NCBI GenBank assembly: GCA_905142475.1
Contig: LR990730.1
Location: forward strand, 3,100,001 to 3,164,000
Origin: Xanthomonas hydrangeae
GTDB lineage: Bacteria > Pseudomonadota > Gammaproteobacteria > Xanthomonadales > Xanthomonadaceae
DNA length: 64,000 nucleotides
Direction of reading: 5' to 3'
How positions within the stretch are numbered: position 1 is the first letter of the stretch; each line of letters starts with the position of its first letter. Below the pieces are notes generated by a model. That model ran no database searches. It worked only from the letters and a program-made list of their open reading frames with translations, and was not told where the DNA came from. The position numbers and the translations under genes are program-made. This document shows, in pieces, positions 54,239-63,402 of the stretch.

Positions 54239-54757
54239 TCAGACGCCCAGCTTGCCCTTCAACGCGGTGATCACCGCCACCGGTGCTGCCGCAGTGGCCG
54301 GCATGCCGCGCGGATCCACTGCCGACACATAGCTACCGGCGTCGACCTTCACCACGCGCACCAGGAAGCTGGACCTTTCGTAGCTCACGTCGTAGGAACC
54401 GAGCATCTGTGCCTTGCTGGCGATGGTCAGGCCGGGAATGTCGGCCAGTGCCGCTCCGACCTTGGCGAACACTTCATCGCGCTCGCCCGGCACGGTGAAG
54501 CCGCTGTTGGCGCTGGCAGACGGCGGCGCCGAGGTGTTCTGCTGCGCGGTCGATGCCAGCGTCGGCACCTTCATCGCACCCGAGGTGTCGGGCAGGTTCA
54601 GGTCCGGCGGCACTTCCAGCGGACGGGCCTCCGGCGCCAGCGCGTAGTCGCCGCGCGCGCCCTTGTGGAACCAGCTGCAACCGCTCGTGGCGGCGACGGT
54701 GGCGGTCGCCAGCAACGCGAGCGAGAGCACGCGGACGGGGGAAACGGAATGACGCAT
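54239..54757 (-). CDS. bamC: BamC/NlpB-like outer-membrane lipoprotein
   Basis: 172 residues from the ATG at 54757 (AGGAG 8 nt upstream). Signal peptide with lipobox ATSGCSWF; mature protein begins with a lipidated Cys. The segment YALAPEARPLEVPPDLNLPD matches the flexible N-terminal arm of BamC, which contacts BamD. One domain follows (FTVPGERDEVFAKVGAALADIPGLTIASKA, SFLVRVVK). Much shorter than E. coli BamC (344), so probably a one-domain version. The dapA-bamC pairing is conserved in many gammaproteobacteria and supports the call. Confidence 0.78.
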   Translation of the reverse strand: MRHSVSPVRVLSLALLATATVAATSGCSWFHKGARGDYALAPEARPLEVPPDLNLPDTSGAMKVPTLASTAQQNTSAPPSASANSGFTVPGERDEVFAKVGAALADIPGLTIASKAQMLGSYDVSYERSSFLVRVVKVDAGSYVSAVDPRGMPATAAAPVAVITALKGKLGV

Positions 54758-54773
54758 CGATAGATCTCCTGGG

Positions 54774-55682
54774 TCAGGCCGCGAGCATTTCGCGGCTGGA
54801 AAGCGCTTCCAACGCAATCGCGTCGGCGGCAAGGCGGTCGGCGGCAGGCTGGTGCGCCGAAGAAAGGGGCAGTAACGGCAAACGCAGGCCGTCCCCGATC
54901 CCGGCCCGCTGCAACAGCGCCTTGACCGGGATGGGATTGGATTCGATACCGCAGAAGCTGTGGTACTCGCTCAGGCGCGTGTCCCAGGCGAGTGCAGCGT
55001 CGCGCTGACCATCGCGGGCCAGATCGCACAACCGCCGATACGCCGACGGCAACGCGTTGGACGCCACCGAAATCAGCCCATCGGCGCCGGACAGCATCGC
55101 ATGCGCGGCACTGCCATCGTCGCCACTGAGCACCACAAAGGTATCGCTGCGCAACGCAAGCAGCGCGGCAATGCGCTCGGGTTCGCTACGCGCTTCCTTG
55201 ATGCCGACGATATTCGGATGCTCCATCAGCGCTGCCACCGTCTCCGGCAACAGATCGCAACCGGTGCGGCCAGGCACGTTGTACAGCACCACCGGCAGCC
55301 CGCCGTTGTCGGCAACTGCCAGAAAGTGCGCGTGCAAGCCCGCCTGGGTCGGCCGCACATAAGGCGGCGTCACCACCAGCGCGTACTGCGCGCCCAAGGC
55401 GGCGGCGCGACGTGTCTGCGCAATGGTCTTGGCGGTGCCCGACAGCCCGGTCCCGGCCAGCACCGGCACCCGGCCGGCGACCTGCGCAACGGCGGCACGC
55501 AACAGCGTGTCGTACTCCTCGTCGCTCAATGCAGCGGCTTCGCCGGTGGAGCCGGCAACCACGATTCCCTGCACGCCGCCATGCAGCTGCTGCTCCAGCA
55601 GCCGCCGCCAGGCATCCAGGTCGAGTGCGCCATCCGGACCGAAAGGGGTCGCCAGCGCGGTGATGATGCCGGAAAGGGACAA
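54774..55682 (-). CDS. dapA: 4-hydroxy-tetrahydrodipicolinate synthase
   Basis: 302 residues. Condenses pyruvate with aspartate semialdehyde on the way to lysine and diaminopimelate. Motifs: [69 protein letters not shown] (catalytic Tyr) and IVGIKEARS (Schiff-base Lys). It leads a two-gene operon, with the BamC-like lipoprotein 16 nt downstream, and diverges from gcvR. Confidence 0.95.
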   Translation of the reverse strand: MSLSGIITALATPFGPDGALDLDAWRRLLEQQLHGGVQGIVVAGSTGEAAALSDEEYDTLLRAAVAQVAGRVPVLAGTGLSGTAKTIAQTRRAAALGAQYALVVTPPYVRPTQAGLHAHFLAVADNGGLPVVLYNVPGRTGCDLLPETVAALMEHPNIVGIKEARSEPERIAALLALRSDTFVVLSGDDGSAAHAMLSGADGLISVASNALPSAYRRLCDLARDGQRDAALAWDTRLSEYHSFCGIESNPIPVKALLQRAGIGDGLRLPLLPLSSAHQPAADRLAADAIALEALSSREMLAA

Positions 55683-55826
55683 GATTCAGCTGCTCTTACG
55701 TGACAGGAAAAGGCCCGCGCGCACGCGGGTTGTGGCCGCCTGCATGTTACTTGCGGCGCGAAACCACGGGCAAGTATGCTGGTCATCGCCAGGGCGCCTG
55801 CCCGGGCGGCCATTCAGCCTGATGCA

Positions 55827-56402
55827 ATGCCGGAACCCCCTTTGACCGACACCACACCCCGGCCCTCGCCGACCGAAAATCACCTCCTGATCAACGCCTA
55901 CACGACGCATCCGGAGTCCCCCCTGTTGCCCGTCACCCGCCGCATCGCCGACAGCGGCTGCAATCTCGTGGACGCCCGCCTGGCCACGGTGGGGCGCGAT
56001 GTCTCGGTCACCGCACTGGCCACCGGCTCCTGGGATTCGGTCGCCAAGCTCGAGGCGATGCTGACCCGGCTCGAACGCGAAGAAGGCCTCAAGCTGGTGT
56101 GGTATCGCACCGGCCCCAAGCAGACCCAGTCCAACCTGCTGCCCTATATCGTCGAAGTCATCGCTGCCGACAAGCCGGGCATCCTGTTTCAGCTGGCCGA
56201 TTTCTTCGACCGCCAGGGCATCACCATCGAGAACCTGCAGAGCACGCGCTATCGCGCCATGCAGACCGGCGCGGAGATGTTTTCTGCGCAGGTGACGATC
56301 GGGGTGCCGGCCAACATGCACATCGCCGCATTGCGCGATGATTTTCTGGAATTCTGTGATCACCTCAATCTCGACGCGATCATGGACCCGATGAAGTTTT
56401 AA
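55827..56402 (+). CDS. gcvR: GcvR-type ACT-domain regulator
   Basis: 191 residues from ATG 55827 (MPEPPLTDTT); the frame is open further upstream. Two ACT domains: ESPLLPVTRRIADSGCNLVDARLATVGRDVSVTALATG and EVIAADKPGILFQLADFFDRQGITIENLQSTRY. GcvR represses glycine-cleavage genes through GcvA in E. coli; the target here is not shown. Followed 13 nt later by rraB, likely same transcript. Confidence 0.82.
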   Translation: MPEPPLTDTTPRPSPTENHLLINAYTTHPESPLLPVTRRIADSGCNLVDARLATVGRDVSVTALATGSWDSVAKLEAMLTRLEREEGLKLVWYRTGPKQTQSNLLPYIVEVIAADKPGILFQLADFFDRQGITIENLQSTRYRAMQTGAEMFSAQVTIGVPANMHIAALRDDFLEFCDHLNLDAIMDPMKF

Positions 56403-56415
56403 GGCAGACATCCCG

Positions 56416-56766
56416 ATGGCCATCGCCCTCTCCGCGCTGAAACAGATGTTCGATCACATCCGCTCCGAGACCGACTGGAATCTCGACGGGCCGTTGCGCT
56501 GGGAATATTTCTTTGCCGACCCGGCGCAGCAACCGCTGCAAAAGCTTTCCGAACAACTGACCCAGGACGGCTATCGCGTCATCGACATCTTCCTCGGCGA
56601 ACGCGACGAAGACGATGGCGACGACGAAGAATCGTATTTCCTGCATGTGGACAAGCTGGAACAGCACACCCTCGAGTCGCTGAATCAGCGCAATGCGGAG
56701 TTCGACGCGCTTGCCAAACGTTTCCATGTGGCTGCTTATGATGGGATGGACGTCGGCCCGGCATGA
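56416..56766 (+). CDS. rraB: RraB-like ribonuclease E inhibitor
   Basis: 116 residues. The acidic, single-domain RraB/DUF1260-type protein has WEYFFADPAQQPLQKLSEQLTQDGYRVIDIF, an acidic loop ERDEDDGDDEES and FHVAAYDGMDVGPA at the C-terminus. RraB binds RNase E in E. coli and alters mRNA decay. Cytoplasmic. Between gcvR and bcp, both close by. Confidence 0.75.
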   Translation: MAIALSALKQMFDHIRSETDWNLDGPLRWEYFFADPAQQPLQKLSEQLTQDGYRVIDIFLGERDEDDGDDEESYFLHVDKLEQHTLESLNQRNAEFDALAKRFHVAAYDGMDVGPA

Positions 56767-56803
56767 CCGAGCCGCACGCCCCTCCACTTTGGGCTGAGCA
56801 ACG

Positions 56804-57286
56804 ATGACCGACGCTGTCTTTGAATTACCCGCTGCAAGCTTCGACCTGCCGCTGGCGCTGTCCGGCGGCACCCAGACCACCCTGCGCGGCTACGCCGGCA
56901 AATGGGTGGTGCTGTACTTCTATCCGAAAGACAGCACGCCCGGCTGCACCACCGAAGGCCTCGATTTCAACGCGCTGCTGCCGCAATTCACACAGGCTGG
57001 CGCGGTGATCCTGGGCGTCTCGCGCGACTCGGTGAAGTCGCACGACAATTTCTGCGCCAAGCAGGGATTCACCTTTCCACTGATCAGCGACGGCGACGAG
57101 GCCTTGTGCCGCGCCTTCGACGTGATCAAGGAAAAAAACATGTACGGCAAACAGGTGCTCGGCATCGAGCGCAGCACCTTTCTGCTGTCGCCCGAGGGGC
57201 ATGTGGTGCAGGCCTGGCGCAAGGTCAAGGTCGCCGGCCATGCCGACGCCGTGCTGGCTGCGTTGAAGGCGCACGCCAAACAGTGA
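56804..57286 (+). CDS. bcp: Thioredoxin-dependent peroxiredoxin (BCP/PrxQ)
   Basis: 160 residues. Reduces hydroperoxides. The peroxidatic Cys is in FYPKDSTPGCTTEG. The common E. coli resolving Cys five residues on is absent (GLDF follows). Another Cys in HDNFCAKQGFTFPL is placed as in the Xanthomonas BCP, whose disulfide I recall as C48-C84. Thioredoxin fold continues with IERSTFLLSPEG and VKVAGHADAVLAAL. Confidence 0.92.
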   Translation: MTDAVFELPAASFDLPLALSGGTQTTLRGYAGKWVVLYFYPKDSTPGCTTEGLDFNALLPQFTQAGAVILGVSRDSVKSHDNFCAKQGFTFPLISDGDEALCRAFDVIKEKNMYGKQVLGIERSTFLLSPEGHVVQAWRKVKVAGHADAVLAALKAHAKQ

Positions 57287-57367
57287 TGCCCCTCGTTTCC
57301 CGTGTCCTCCATCACCCTGCCCCGCAGGCGTGATGGCTCGCCCCTGCTCCATCACTTGGAAGACCCA

Positions 57368-58765
57368 ATGACCCGAGGCAAGCGCATCTACGTGCTGGAC
57401 ACCAACGTGCTGATGCACGATCCCACCGCGCTGTTCAAATTCGAGGAACACGATGTGTTCCTGCCGATGCAGGTGATCGAGGAACTCGACAACGCCAAGA
57501 AGGGCACTTCCGAAGTCAGCCGCAATGCGCGCCAGGTCAGTCGCTTCCTGGACGAACTGCTGGAGAACACCAACGCCGAGCAGATCAAGACCGGCATCCT
57601 GCTCAGCCACCCGCAGGGTATCCAGCTCAAGGGCCAGGCCGCGATCGGCCGGCTGTATTTCCAGATCCACCCGATCGATCCGGGCCGCACCTTCGGCGAG
57701 ATGATTCCGGACAACAAGATCCTGGCATCGGTGCTGGCGCTGTGCGAAGAAAACCCGGACGTGCCGGTCATTCTGGTGTCCAAGGACATCAACCTGCGCA
57801 TCAAGGCCTACATCAGCGGCCTGAATGCAGAGGACTATCAGAACGATCGCGCGCTGGACGATTTCAGCCTGCTGTTCACTGGCGCTGTCGAGCTGCCGGA
57901 AGACTTCTGGCAGAAGCACAACGAAGACCTGCGCAGCTGGAACGAGCGTGGCCGCACCCATTACGAAATCGTGCTGGCCGACGACGAAGACTGGCATCAC
58001 AACCAGTACCTGTATCTGCCGGGCGAGGACGAAGTGGAACTGCGCGTGGCCAGGATCGGAGGCGGCAAGGCCACGTTGTGCCTGGTGGACGATTTCCGCA
58101 CCAGCCCGCACGCGGTGTGGGGCATCGTGGCGCGCAACCGCGAGCAGAATTTCGCGCTCAACGCGTTGATGGATCCGGAGATCGATTTCGTCACCCTGCT
58201 CGGCACCGCCGGTACCGGCAAGACCCTGCTCGCGCTGGCTGCCGGCCTGGCGCAGACGATGGATCAGCAGCGTTACCGCGAAATCATCATGACCCGCGCC
58301 ACCGTGAGCGTGGGCGAGGACATCGGCTTCCTGCCCGGCACCGAAGAAGAAAAGATGACCCCGTGGATGGGCGCACTGACCGACAACCTGGAAGTGCTCA
58401 CGCACAATCAGGAAGGCGGTGCCTGGGGGCGTGCGGCAACCAATGATCTGCTCGCCAGCCGCATCAAGATCCGCTCGATGAACTTCATGCGCGGGCGCAC
58501 CTTCCTGTCGCGCTATCTGATTCTGGACGAGGCACAGAACCTCACCCCCAAGCAGATGAAGACGCTGATCACCCGCGCCGGCCCCGGCACCAAGATCGTG
58601 TGTCTGGGCAACGTCGAACAGATCGACACGCCCTACCTCACCGAGACCACCTCGGGCCTGACCTACGCGGTGGATCGCTTCAAGGCCTGGCCGCATAGCG
58701 CGCACATCACGCTGCGGCGCGGCGAGCGCTCGCGCCTGGCCGACTTCGCTTCGGAGGTGCTGTGA
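57368..58765 (+). CDS. PhoH-family ATPase with N-terminal PIN domain
   Basis: 465 residues from the ATG at 57368 (GGAAG upstream); a GTG at 57302 is the alternative. The PIN nuclease domain (about 1-150) has acidic residues in YVLDTNVLMHD, QVIEELDNAKKG and DNKILASVLAL. The PhoH ATPase has Walker A GTAGTGKTLLALAAGL and Walker B YLILDEAQNLTPKQ. PhoH2-type proteins act as RNA helicase/ribonucleases. Its stop overlaps the next gene start by one base. Confidence 0.9.
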   Translation: MTRGKRIYVLDTNVLMHDPTALFKFEEHDVFLPMQVIEELDNAKKGTSEVSRNARQVSRFLDELLENTNAEQIKTGILLSHPQGIQLKGQAAIGRLYFQIHPIDPGRTFGEMIPDNKILASVLALCEENPDVPVILVSKDINLRIKAYISGLNAEDYQNDRALDDFSLLFTGAVELPEDFWQKHNEDLRSWNERGRTHYEIVLADDEDWHHNQYLYLPGEDEVELRVARIGGGKATLCLVDDFRTSPHAVWGIVARNREQNFALNALMDPEIDFVTLLGTAGTGKTLLALAAGLAQTMDQQRYREIIMTRATVSVGEDIGFLPGTEEEKMTPWMGALTDNLEVLTHNQEGGAWGRAATNDLLASRIKIRSMNFMRGRTFLSRYLILDEAQNLTPKQMKTLITRAGPGTKIVCLGNVEQIDTPYLTETTSGLTYAVDRFKAWPHSAHITLRRGERSRLADFASEVL

Positions 58766-59247
58766 TGCAGGCGTTGCGCGGCGCGGCGGCGTTCGCACTG
58801 ATTGCACTGGCCGGCTGCGCAACCACGCCGCCGCCCGCCAGCGTGCCTACCAACATCAAGAGCGGGCAGTCGTGGGTCATCACGCGCCAGGGCATTGCCG
58901 AGCAGGTGCTGGACACCTGCTCGCGCGACAGCCCGGCGCGTCATCCGGACCAGATCACCGGCTACTGGACGCCGAGCCAGCAACAGATCGAACAGCTCGA
59001 ATCCAGGCAGGATGCATTGACGCCGACCATCCCCGAGCCGCGCGATTTCGACCGCCAATATGTAGGCGTGGTGATCCAGGGCCAGCAGCTGATCTACATC
59101 AATGCCTTCAAGCTGCCGAACGATCCGCCAGTGAAACCGGCCAGAGAGGCGATCCGGGTATGCGACGGCGGTAGCGCCTTCTGGGGCGCGCTGTACGACC
59201 CGCAAACCGGCGCGTTTTCGCAGATCGCCGTCAACGGCACCCCCTGA
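58765..59247 (+). CDS. Putative lipoprotein
   Basis: 160 residues. Signal peptide with lipobox ALIALAGCATT, then a Pro-rich linker (PPPAS). The mature part contains SCxxC-free alpha/beta sequence with SWVITRQGIAEQVLDTCSRD and RQYVGVVIQGQQLIYINAFK. No family recognised beyond a lipoprotein. Translationally coupled to phoH (TGATG) and 6 nt before the DUF1275 gene. Confidence 0.75.
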   Translation: MQALRGAAAFALIALAGCATTPPPASVPTNIKSGQSWVITRQGIAEQVLDTCSRDSPARHPDQITGYWTPSQQQIEQLESRQDALTPTIPEPRDFDRQYVGVVIQGQQLIYINAFKLPNDPPVKPAREAIRVCDGGSAFWGALYDPQTGAFSQIAVNGTP

Positions 59248-59253
59248 CCCGAC

Positions 59254-59925
59254 ATGGGAATCCTGCTACCGCGCTGGGTCTGGATTGGCGCGGTGGCATT
59301 GTCGGGTGTGGCCGGCATGGTCAACGTGGTCGGCTACCTGGGCTCCGAACATCAGGTGGTCAGCCACCTCACCGGCACCACCAGCCTGCTCGGCGTTGCC
59401 CTGATACAAGACACCGCCCCGGAGATCGGCTTTCTCTGGGGCATTCTGATCGCCTTCTGCGCAGGCGCCATGCTCAGCGGCCTGATCATCCAGGACGATG
59501 CCCTTCGGCTTGGACAGCGCTACGGCGCGGCACTGCTGCTCGAAGCGCTGCTGTTGCTGGCCGCGATTCCGCTGTTCAAGCTGCATCACATCGGCGGCGT
59601 GCTGGTCGCCGCAGGCGCTTGCGGCCTGCAGAACGCCATGGCCACCACCCTCAGTGGCGCAGCGGTCCGCACCACGCATCTGAGCGGCATGTTCACCGAC
59701 CTGGGTATCGGCCTGGGGCACCTGCTGCGTGGGCGCCCGCTGCAACTGCGCCGGCTCACGCTGAGCGGGTTGATCATCAGCGGCTTTCTCGGCGGCAGCA
59801 TCCTCGGCACCTGGCTGTTCCAGCGCTGGCACTACGACGCGCTCTACCTGCCAGCCGGCCTCACCGGATTGACCGGGGCCGGCTACGTTGCCTACCTGCA
59901 ATGGCGTCGCTGGCGCGCGCGATGA
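59254..59925 (+). CDS. YoaK/DUF1275 family membrane protein
   Basis: 223 residues, about six membrane helices. Family pattern [30 protein letters not shown] near the N-terminus, and [30 protein letters not shown] in the middle. Function unknown for the family. Co-oriented with phoH and thiD. Confidence 0.85.
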   Translation: MGILLPRWVWIGAVALSGVAGMVNVVGYLGSEHQVVSHLTGTTSLLGVALIQDTAPEIGFLWGILIAFCAGAMLSGLIIQDDALRLGQRYGAALLLEALLLLAAIPLFKLHHIGGVLVAAGACGLQNAMATTLSGAAVRTTHLSGMFTDLGIGLGHLLRGRPLQLRRLTLSGLIISGFLGGSILGTWLFQRWHYDALYLPAGLTGLTGAGYVAYLQWRRWRAR

Positions 59926-59962
59926 GCAGCACATCCAACCGACAGCAGTGCAGAATCCACGC

Positions 59963-60772
59963 ATGACCACGCCCAGCACGCTGTCCGCATTGACCATCGC
60001 CGGCTCCGATTCCGGCGGCGGTGCCGGCATCCAGGCAGATCTCAAGACCTTCGCCGCGCACCGCGTGCATGGGTTGTCGGCCATCGCTGCGTTGACCGCG
60101 CAAAACACCCGTTCGGTTACCGCCGTGCACATCCCGCCGATCACATTTCTGCAGGCGCAGATCGACGCCTGTTTCGCCGATTTCGACATTCAGGCGGTCA
60201 AGCTCGGCATGCTCGCCAATGCCGAAGTCATCCATTGCGTGGCCGATCTGCTCGAAAAATATCGCCCACCGTTCGTGGTACTTGACCCGGTGATGGTCTC
60301 CACCAGCGGCGCGCGCCTGCTGGAAGACGCCGCACTGGACGCGCTGCGTACGCGGCTGCTGCCGCTGGCCACCCTGATCACCCCCAACACGCCCGAAGCC
60401 GAGCTGCTGACCGGCCGCCGCATCGTCGATGCCGACGCTGCCGAACACGCCGCCGCCGCCCTGCTCGACCTCGGCGCCAACGCCGTGCTGCTCAAGGGCG
60501 GACATCTGCTCGAAGGCGCACGGGTGATCGACCGCTTCGATGACGGCGTCACCCAGGACGTGTTCATGCATCCACGCCTGCAGGTCGACGCGCACGGTAC
60601 CGGCTGCAGCTTGTCGGCCGCGATTGCTGCGCAGCTGTGCCAGGGTCTGTCGCTGCTCAACGCCTGCGAAGCGGCGATCGACTACGTTGCGCGCGCGATC
60701 CGCCTCGGCCACACCCCAGGCCACAGTGAGGTGCTGGTGCTCGACCACTTCGGCGCCGCGCCCAGCGTATGA
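59963..60772 (+). CDS. thiD: Hydroxymethylpyrimidine/phosphomethylpyrimidine kinase
   Basis: 269 residues. Phosphorylates HMP and HMP-P for thiamine synthesis. Motifs: [63 protein letters not shown] and the anion-hole [17 protein letters not shown]. Starts [14 protein letters not shown]; the longer frame from 59888 lies in the previous gene. No TPP riboswitch is seen in the 37-bp gap. Confidence 0.94.
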   Translation: MTTPSTLSALTIAGSDSGGGAGIQADLKTFAAHRVHGLSAIAALTAQNTRSVTAVHIPPITFLQAQIDACFADFDIQAVKLGMLANAEVIHCVADLLEKYRPPFVVLDPVMVSTSGARLLEDAALDALRTRLLPLATLITPNTPEAELLTGRRIVDADAAEHAAAALLDLGANAVLLKGGHLLEGARVIDRFDDGVTQDVFMHPRLQVDAHGTGCSLSAAIAAQLCQGLSLLNACEAAIDYVARAIRLGHTPGHSEVLVLDHFGAAPSV

Positions 60773-60975
60773 GCGCGTGTACCGGCACATCTGACCTGCC
60801 GAAATCGGACCACGCACAGCTAGGCGCGGGCAGCGATCACTGCGCATGGATGAAAGCACCTGCAGTCGCGCTGGCAGCGCCCCGGCGCGGACGCATCGGC
60901 AAGGCGCAGGCAATCGCGTGTCACAAAAGGATTGACGAGTACGCCGGGCATCCGCATAATTCCGCTCCTGACGAC

Positions 60976-61052
60976 GCGCCCGTAGCTCAGTTGGATAGAG
61001 TACCTGGCTACGAACCAGGCGGTCGGGAGTTCGAATCTCTCCGGGCGCACCA
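60976..61052 (+). tRNA. tRNA-Arg (anticodon ACG), copy 1
   Basis: 77 nt. Acceptor GCGCCCG/CGGGCGC with encoded CCA; anticodon stem CCTGG/CCAGG around loop CTACGAA, anticodon ACG (A34 read as inosine). Identical to copy 2. Confidence 0.95.
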
Positions 61053-61070
61053 TCATCAGAACAACAAAAA

Positions 61071-61095
61071 GACAGCAGTGCATCGCTGTCTTTTT
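61071..61095 (+). terminator. Terminator after tRNA-Arg copy 1
   Basis: GACAGC stem with GCTGTC, 8-nt loop, then TTTTT. The preceding AAAAA makes it bidirectional. Confidence 0.75.
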
Positions 61096-61147
61096 AGTCA
61101 AACCTCCGATCGCACTGCGACGGATGTGCAAGTCAAAACAAGATAAT

Positions 61148-61224
61148 GCGCCCGTAGCTCAGTTGGATAGAGTACCTGGCTACGAACCAGGCGGTCGGGA
61201 GTTCGAATCTCTCCGGGCGCACCA
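61148..61224 (+). tRNA. tRNA-Arg (anticodon ACG), copy 2
   Basis: 77 nt, base-for-base identical to copy 1 over the mature tRNA, including CCA. The 95-bp spacer contains a terminator, so this copy probably has its own promoter. Confidence 0.95.
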
Positions 61225-61238
61225 ATCTTGAAGAAAAC

Positions 61239-61262
61239 GACCAGCTTGCTGGTCTTTTTTTT
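61239..61262 (+). terminator. Terminator after tRNA-Arg copy 2
   Basis: GACCAGC-TT-GCTGGTC followed by eight T residues. It lies between the tRNA and the opposite-strand DedA gene end at 61285. Confidence 0.88.
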
Positions 61263-61284
61263 GTCCGGATGAAAGCCACCGCAA

Positions 61285-62277
61285 TCAGGCCATCGCCCCA
61301 ACGGTATCTGGCCCACCAACCACAGCCACCGGCAGCAGCGAGGTGACCGGATGCCCGGCATCGCGCCATGCATCCAGCCCGCCCAGCAGCGGACGCACAT
61401 CGCGATAACCGCGCTCGCGCATTCGCCCCGCCAGCCACGCCGCCGACACCTCGTCCGGACACGCGCAATAGATCACCACACTGCGATCGCGCGGCACGGT
61501 GGCCAGAATCTGTGCGAGCTGTCGCTCGTCGGCAAACACCGCGCCGGGAATCGTGTAAGGCTGCAGATCGCGATATCCCGGTGCGCGGATATCCAGCACG
61601 GCAGGCCGCAGACTCTCTTCACCATCGAGCAACGGCACCAGCTCGTCGACTGCAATGCGCGCATGCACCAGCGAACGCAGCAGGCTATGCCGTCGCCACC
61701 AGCGCCAACCGATGTAGCAGGCCAACAACACCGCCACCACGACAACCGCGCCCGACCCAAGCTCGGCCAGAAACGCAAGTACGTCCTGTACCTGGTGGGC
61801 GAACAACGCTCCCAGGCCCAGACCGACCAACGCCCACAACGCTGCACCGAAGGCGTCGTAGCGCAGAAATGCCGCCGGGCGCACCCGCATTGCGCCGGCC
61901 ATCGGCACCGAGACCATCGACAACCCCGGGACGAACTTGGCCACCGCCAATATCCGCACGCCCCAGCGCGAGAAGAACCGCTCGGTCTTTTTCATGCAGG
62001 TATCGCGCGACAGCGACAGCCGGCACAGCGACTGCAAGGTGCGATTACCGAAACGCCGGCCGGCCAGATACCAGGCCAGATCGCCGAGCAGGCTCGCCAA
62101 CACCGAAACGCCCAACGCCGCCACCCCGGCCAGCCATGCATCGCTCCCGCCGCGCAGCGCATAGCCGGCACCGACCAACACCAGCGTCGGCAATGCCGGC
62201 ACCGGCAGCCCCAGCGACAACGCAAGCACGTTGGCGAACACCAGGGCCAATCCGTACTGTTCGATCAAGCCCTGCAT
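61285..62277 (-). CDS. DedA/SNARE-associated membrane protein fused to a rhodanese domain
   Basis: 330 residues. The N-terminal ~205 residues are a DedA-type membrane protein (SVLASLLGDLAWYLAGRRFG, FFSRWGVRILAVAKFVPGLSMVSVPMAGAMR), implicated in lipid flipping in other bacteria. The C-terminal ~110 residues are a rhodanese (LDIRAPGYRDLQPYTIPGA, VVIYCACPDEVSAAWLA with the active-site Cys, LLGGLDAWRDAGHPV). The domain would lie in the cytoplasm. Single gene, convergent with the tRNA-Arg pair. Confidence 0.87.
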   Translation of the reverse strand: MQGLIEQYGLALVFANVLALSLGLPVPALPTLVLVGAGYALRGGSDAWLAGVAALGVSVLASLLGDLAWYLAGRRFGNRTLQSLCRLSLSRDTCMKKTERFFSRWGVRILAVAKFVPGLSMVSVPMAGAMRVRPAAFLRYDAFGAALWALVGLGLGALFAHQVQDVLAFLAELGSGAVVVVAVLLACYIGWRWWRRHSLLRSLVHARIAVDELVPLLDGEESLRPAVLDIRAPGYRDLQPYTIPGAVFADERQLAQILATVPRDRSVVIYCACPDEVSAAWLAGRMRERGYRDVRPLLGGLDAWRDAGHPVTSLLPVAVVGGPDTVGAMA

Positions 62278-62321
62278 GCGACGACCCTGCGCGACGACGA
62301 ACGCGCATTATCCGCCCTTCT

Positions 62322-63266
62322 TCACGCGCGCGACTGCCCGGCAGCGACGGAACGATACGTCTCGGCAAGCGACTGCAACCAGCCATCGAACAGGCCCTCG
62401 CTGCGCAGGGCGCGCCGCCACCACCCCAATGCCTCACCCTCCTCGCCCGGCCGCCATGCCAGGGAGAACGTCTCATCGGGCTTGCGGGTTTCTACCTGCA
62501 CCTCGCACAGCCGGCCGTCCTGTAGCGCGCCGCGCGCATAGGCCTCAGGCAGAAAGCCGTAGCCTGCGCCGGCCAGCTGCAACTGCAGCTTGGCCTGCAT
62601 GTCCGGCACGGTAAGCACATCGCGCCCGGACAACAGGCCCACGGTGCGCGGCAGCAACCGCCGCGCCGAATCCGCTACAGCGATCGCACGATGCTCGGCC
62701 AGCTCGGTCGCACCCAGCATCCCGGCGCCCGCCAGCGGATGCGTGGAGGCCACCGCGAACACAAAGCGCAGCGTGCCGATCTGCTCGGCGACGTAGCCAC
62801 CGCCGCTTGGCCCCTCGCCCGCCGCGACGATCAGATCCACGCGCCGATCCAGCAGCGCCTCCCAGCTGCCGGACAGCGATTCGCTCACGACGCGCAGGCG
62901 CGTGCTATCGGCCACCATGTAGAAATCCAGGATCTGCGCCTGCAGCAACGCCACCGGCAGAATCGCATCCAGCCCGATCGCAAAGTCCGACTCCCAACCC
63001 GACGCCACCCGCCGCACCCGCACCTCCAGCTCCTGCGCAGCACGCAACAGGTGCCGCCCCTCGCGCAACAACTCGCGCCCGGCCTGGGTCGGCGTCGCCT
63101 TGGGACCGAGCCGCTCGAACAGTTGCACCCCCAGATCGTCTTCGAGCTTGGACACCGTGTAGGAAATCGTCGACGGCACCTTGAACAACACCTTGGCCGC
63201 GGCCGCGAACGAGCCCCGACGGTCGATTGCATCGAGGATTTGCAGCGCTTCCAGGCTGATTTTCAT
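62322..63266 (-). CDS. LysR-family transcriptional regulator
   Basis: 314 residues. Winged helix-turn-helix LQILDAIDRRGSFAAAAKVLFKVPSTISYTVSKLEDDLGVQLFERLG, then a LysR effector domain (FAIGLDAILPVALLQAQI, VDLIVAAGEGPSGGGYV, GRDVLTVPDMQAKLQLQLAGAGYGFLPE). Divergent from the pirin gene; in many proteobacteria this pair is linked and the LysR protein regulates the pirin gene. The gap holds TTCGAT-TTT-TTCGAT at 63271-63285, a possible site. Confidence 0.88.
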   Translation of the reverse strand: MKISLEALQILDAIDRRGSFAAAAKVLFKVPSTISYTVSKLEDDLGVQLFERLGPKATPTQAGRELLREGRHLLRAAQELEVRVRRVASGWESDFAIGLDAILPVALLQAQILDFYMVADSTRLRVVSESLSGSWEALLDRRVDLIVAAGEGPSGGGYVAEQIGTLRFVFAVASTHPLAGAGMLGATELAEHRAIAVADSARRLLPRTVGLLSGRDVLTVPDMQAKLQLQLAGAGYGFLPEAYARGALQDGRLCEVQVETRKPDETFSLAWRPGEEGEALGWWRRALRSEGLFDGWLQSLAETYRSVAAGQSRA

Positions 63267-63402
63267 TGTTCGATTTTTTCGATGGTAGCGGCCGAATCTA
63301 CTCGCTTTTTGTCTTTCGCACAGAGGCGGAGACTACGCATCGGGCCGCCGGGACACCGATTCACTCCCCGGCGCCATTCGAGATCTTTCAAGGAGAAGCA
63401 GC

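Noticed and set aside
55683-55826. Lysine riboswitch or attenuator before dapA
   Set aside because: No aptamer-like conserved segments or terminator/antiterminator pair could be recognised in this short divergent gap.
59926-59962. TPP riboswitch before thiD
   Set aside because: The gap is only 37 bp and has no conserved TPP-aptamer sequence; thiD appears to be read with the upstream genes.
60976-61224. Integration (att) site at the tRNA-Arg pair
   Set aside because: No integrase, no truncated tRNA 3' copy and no foreign-looking DNA adjacent.
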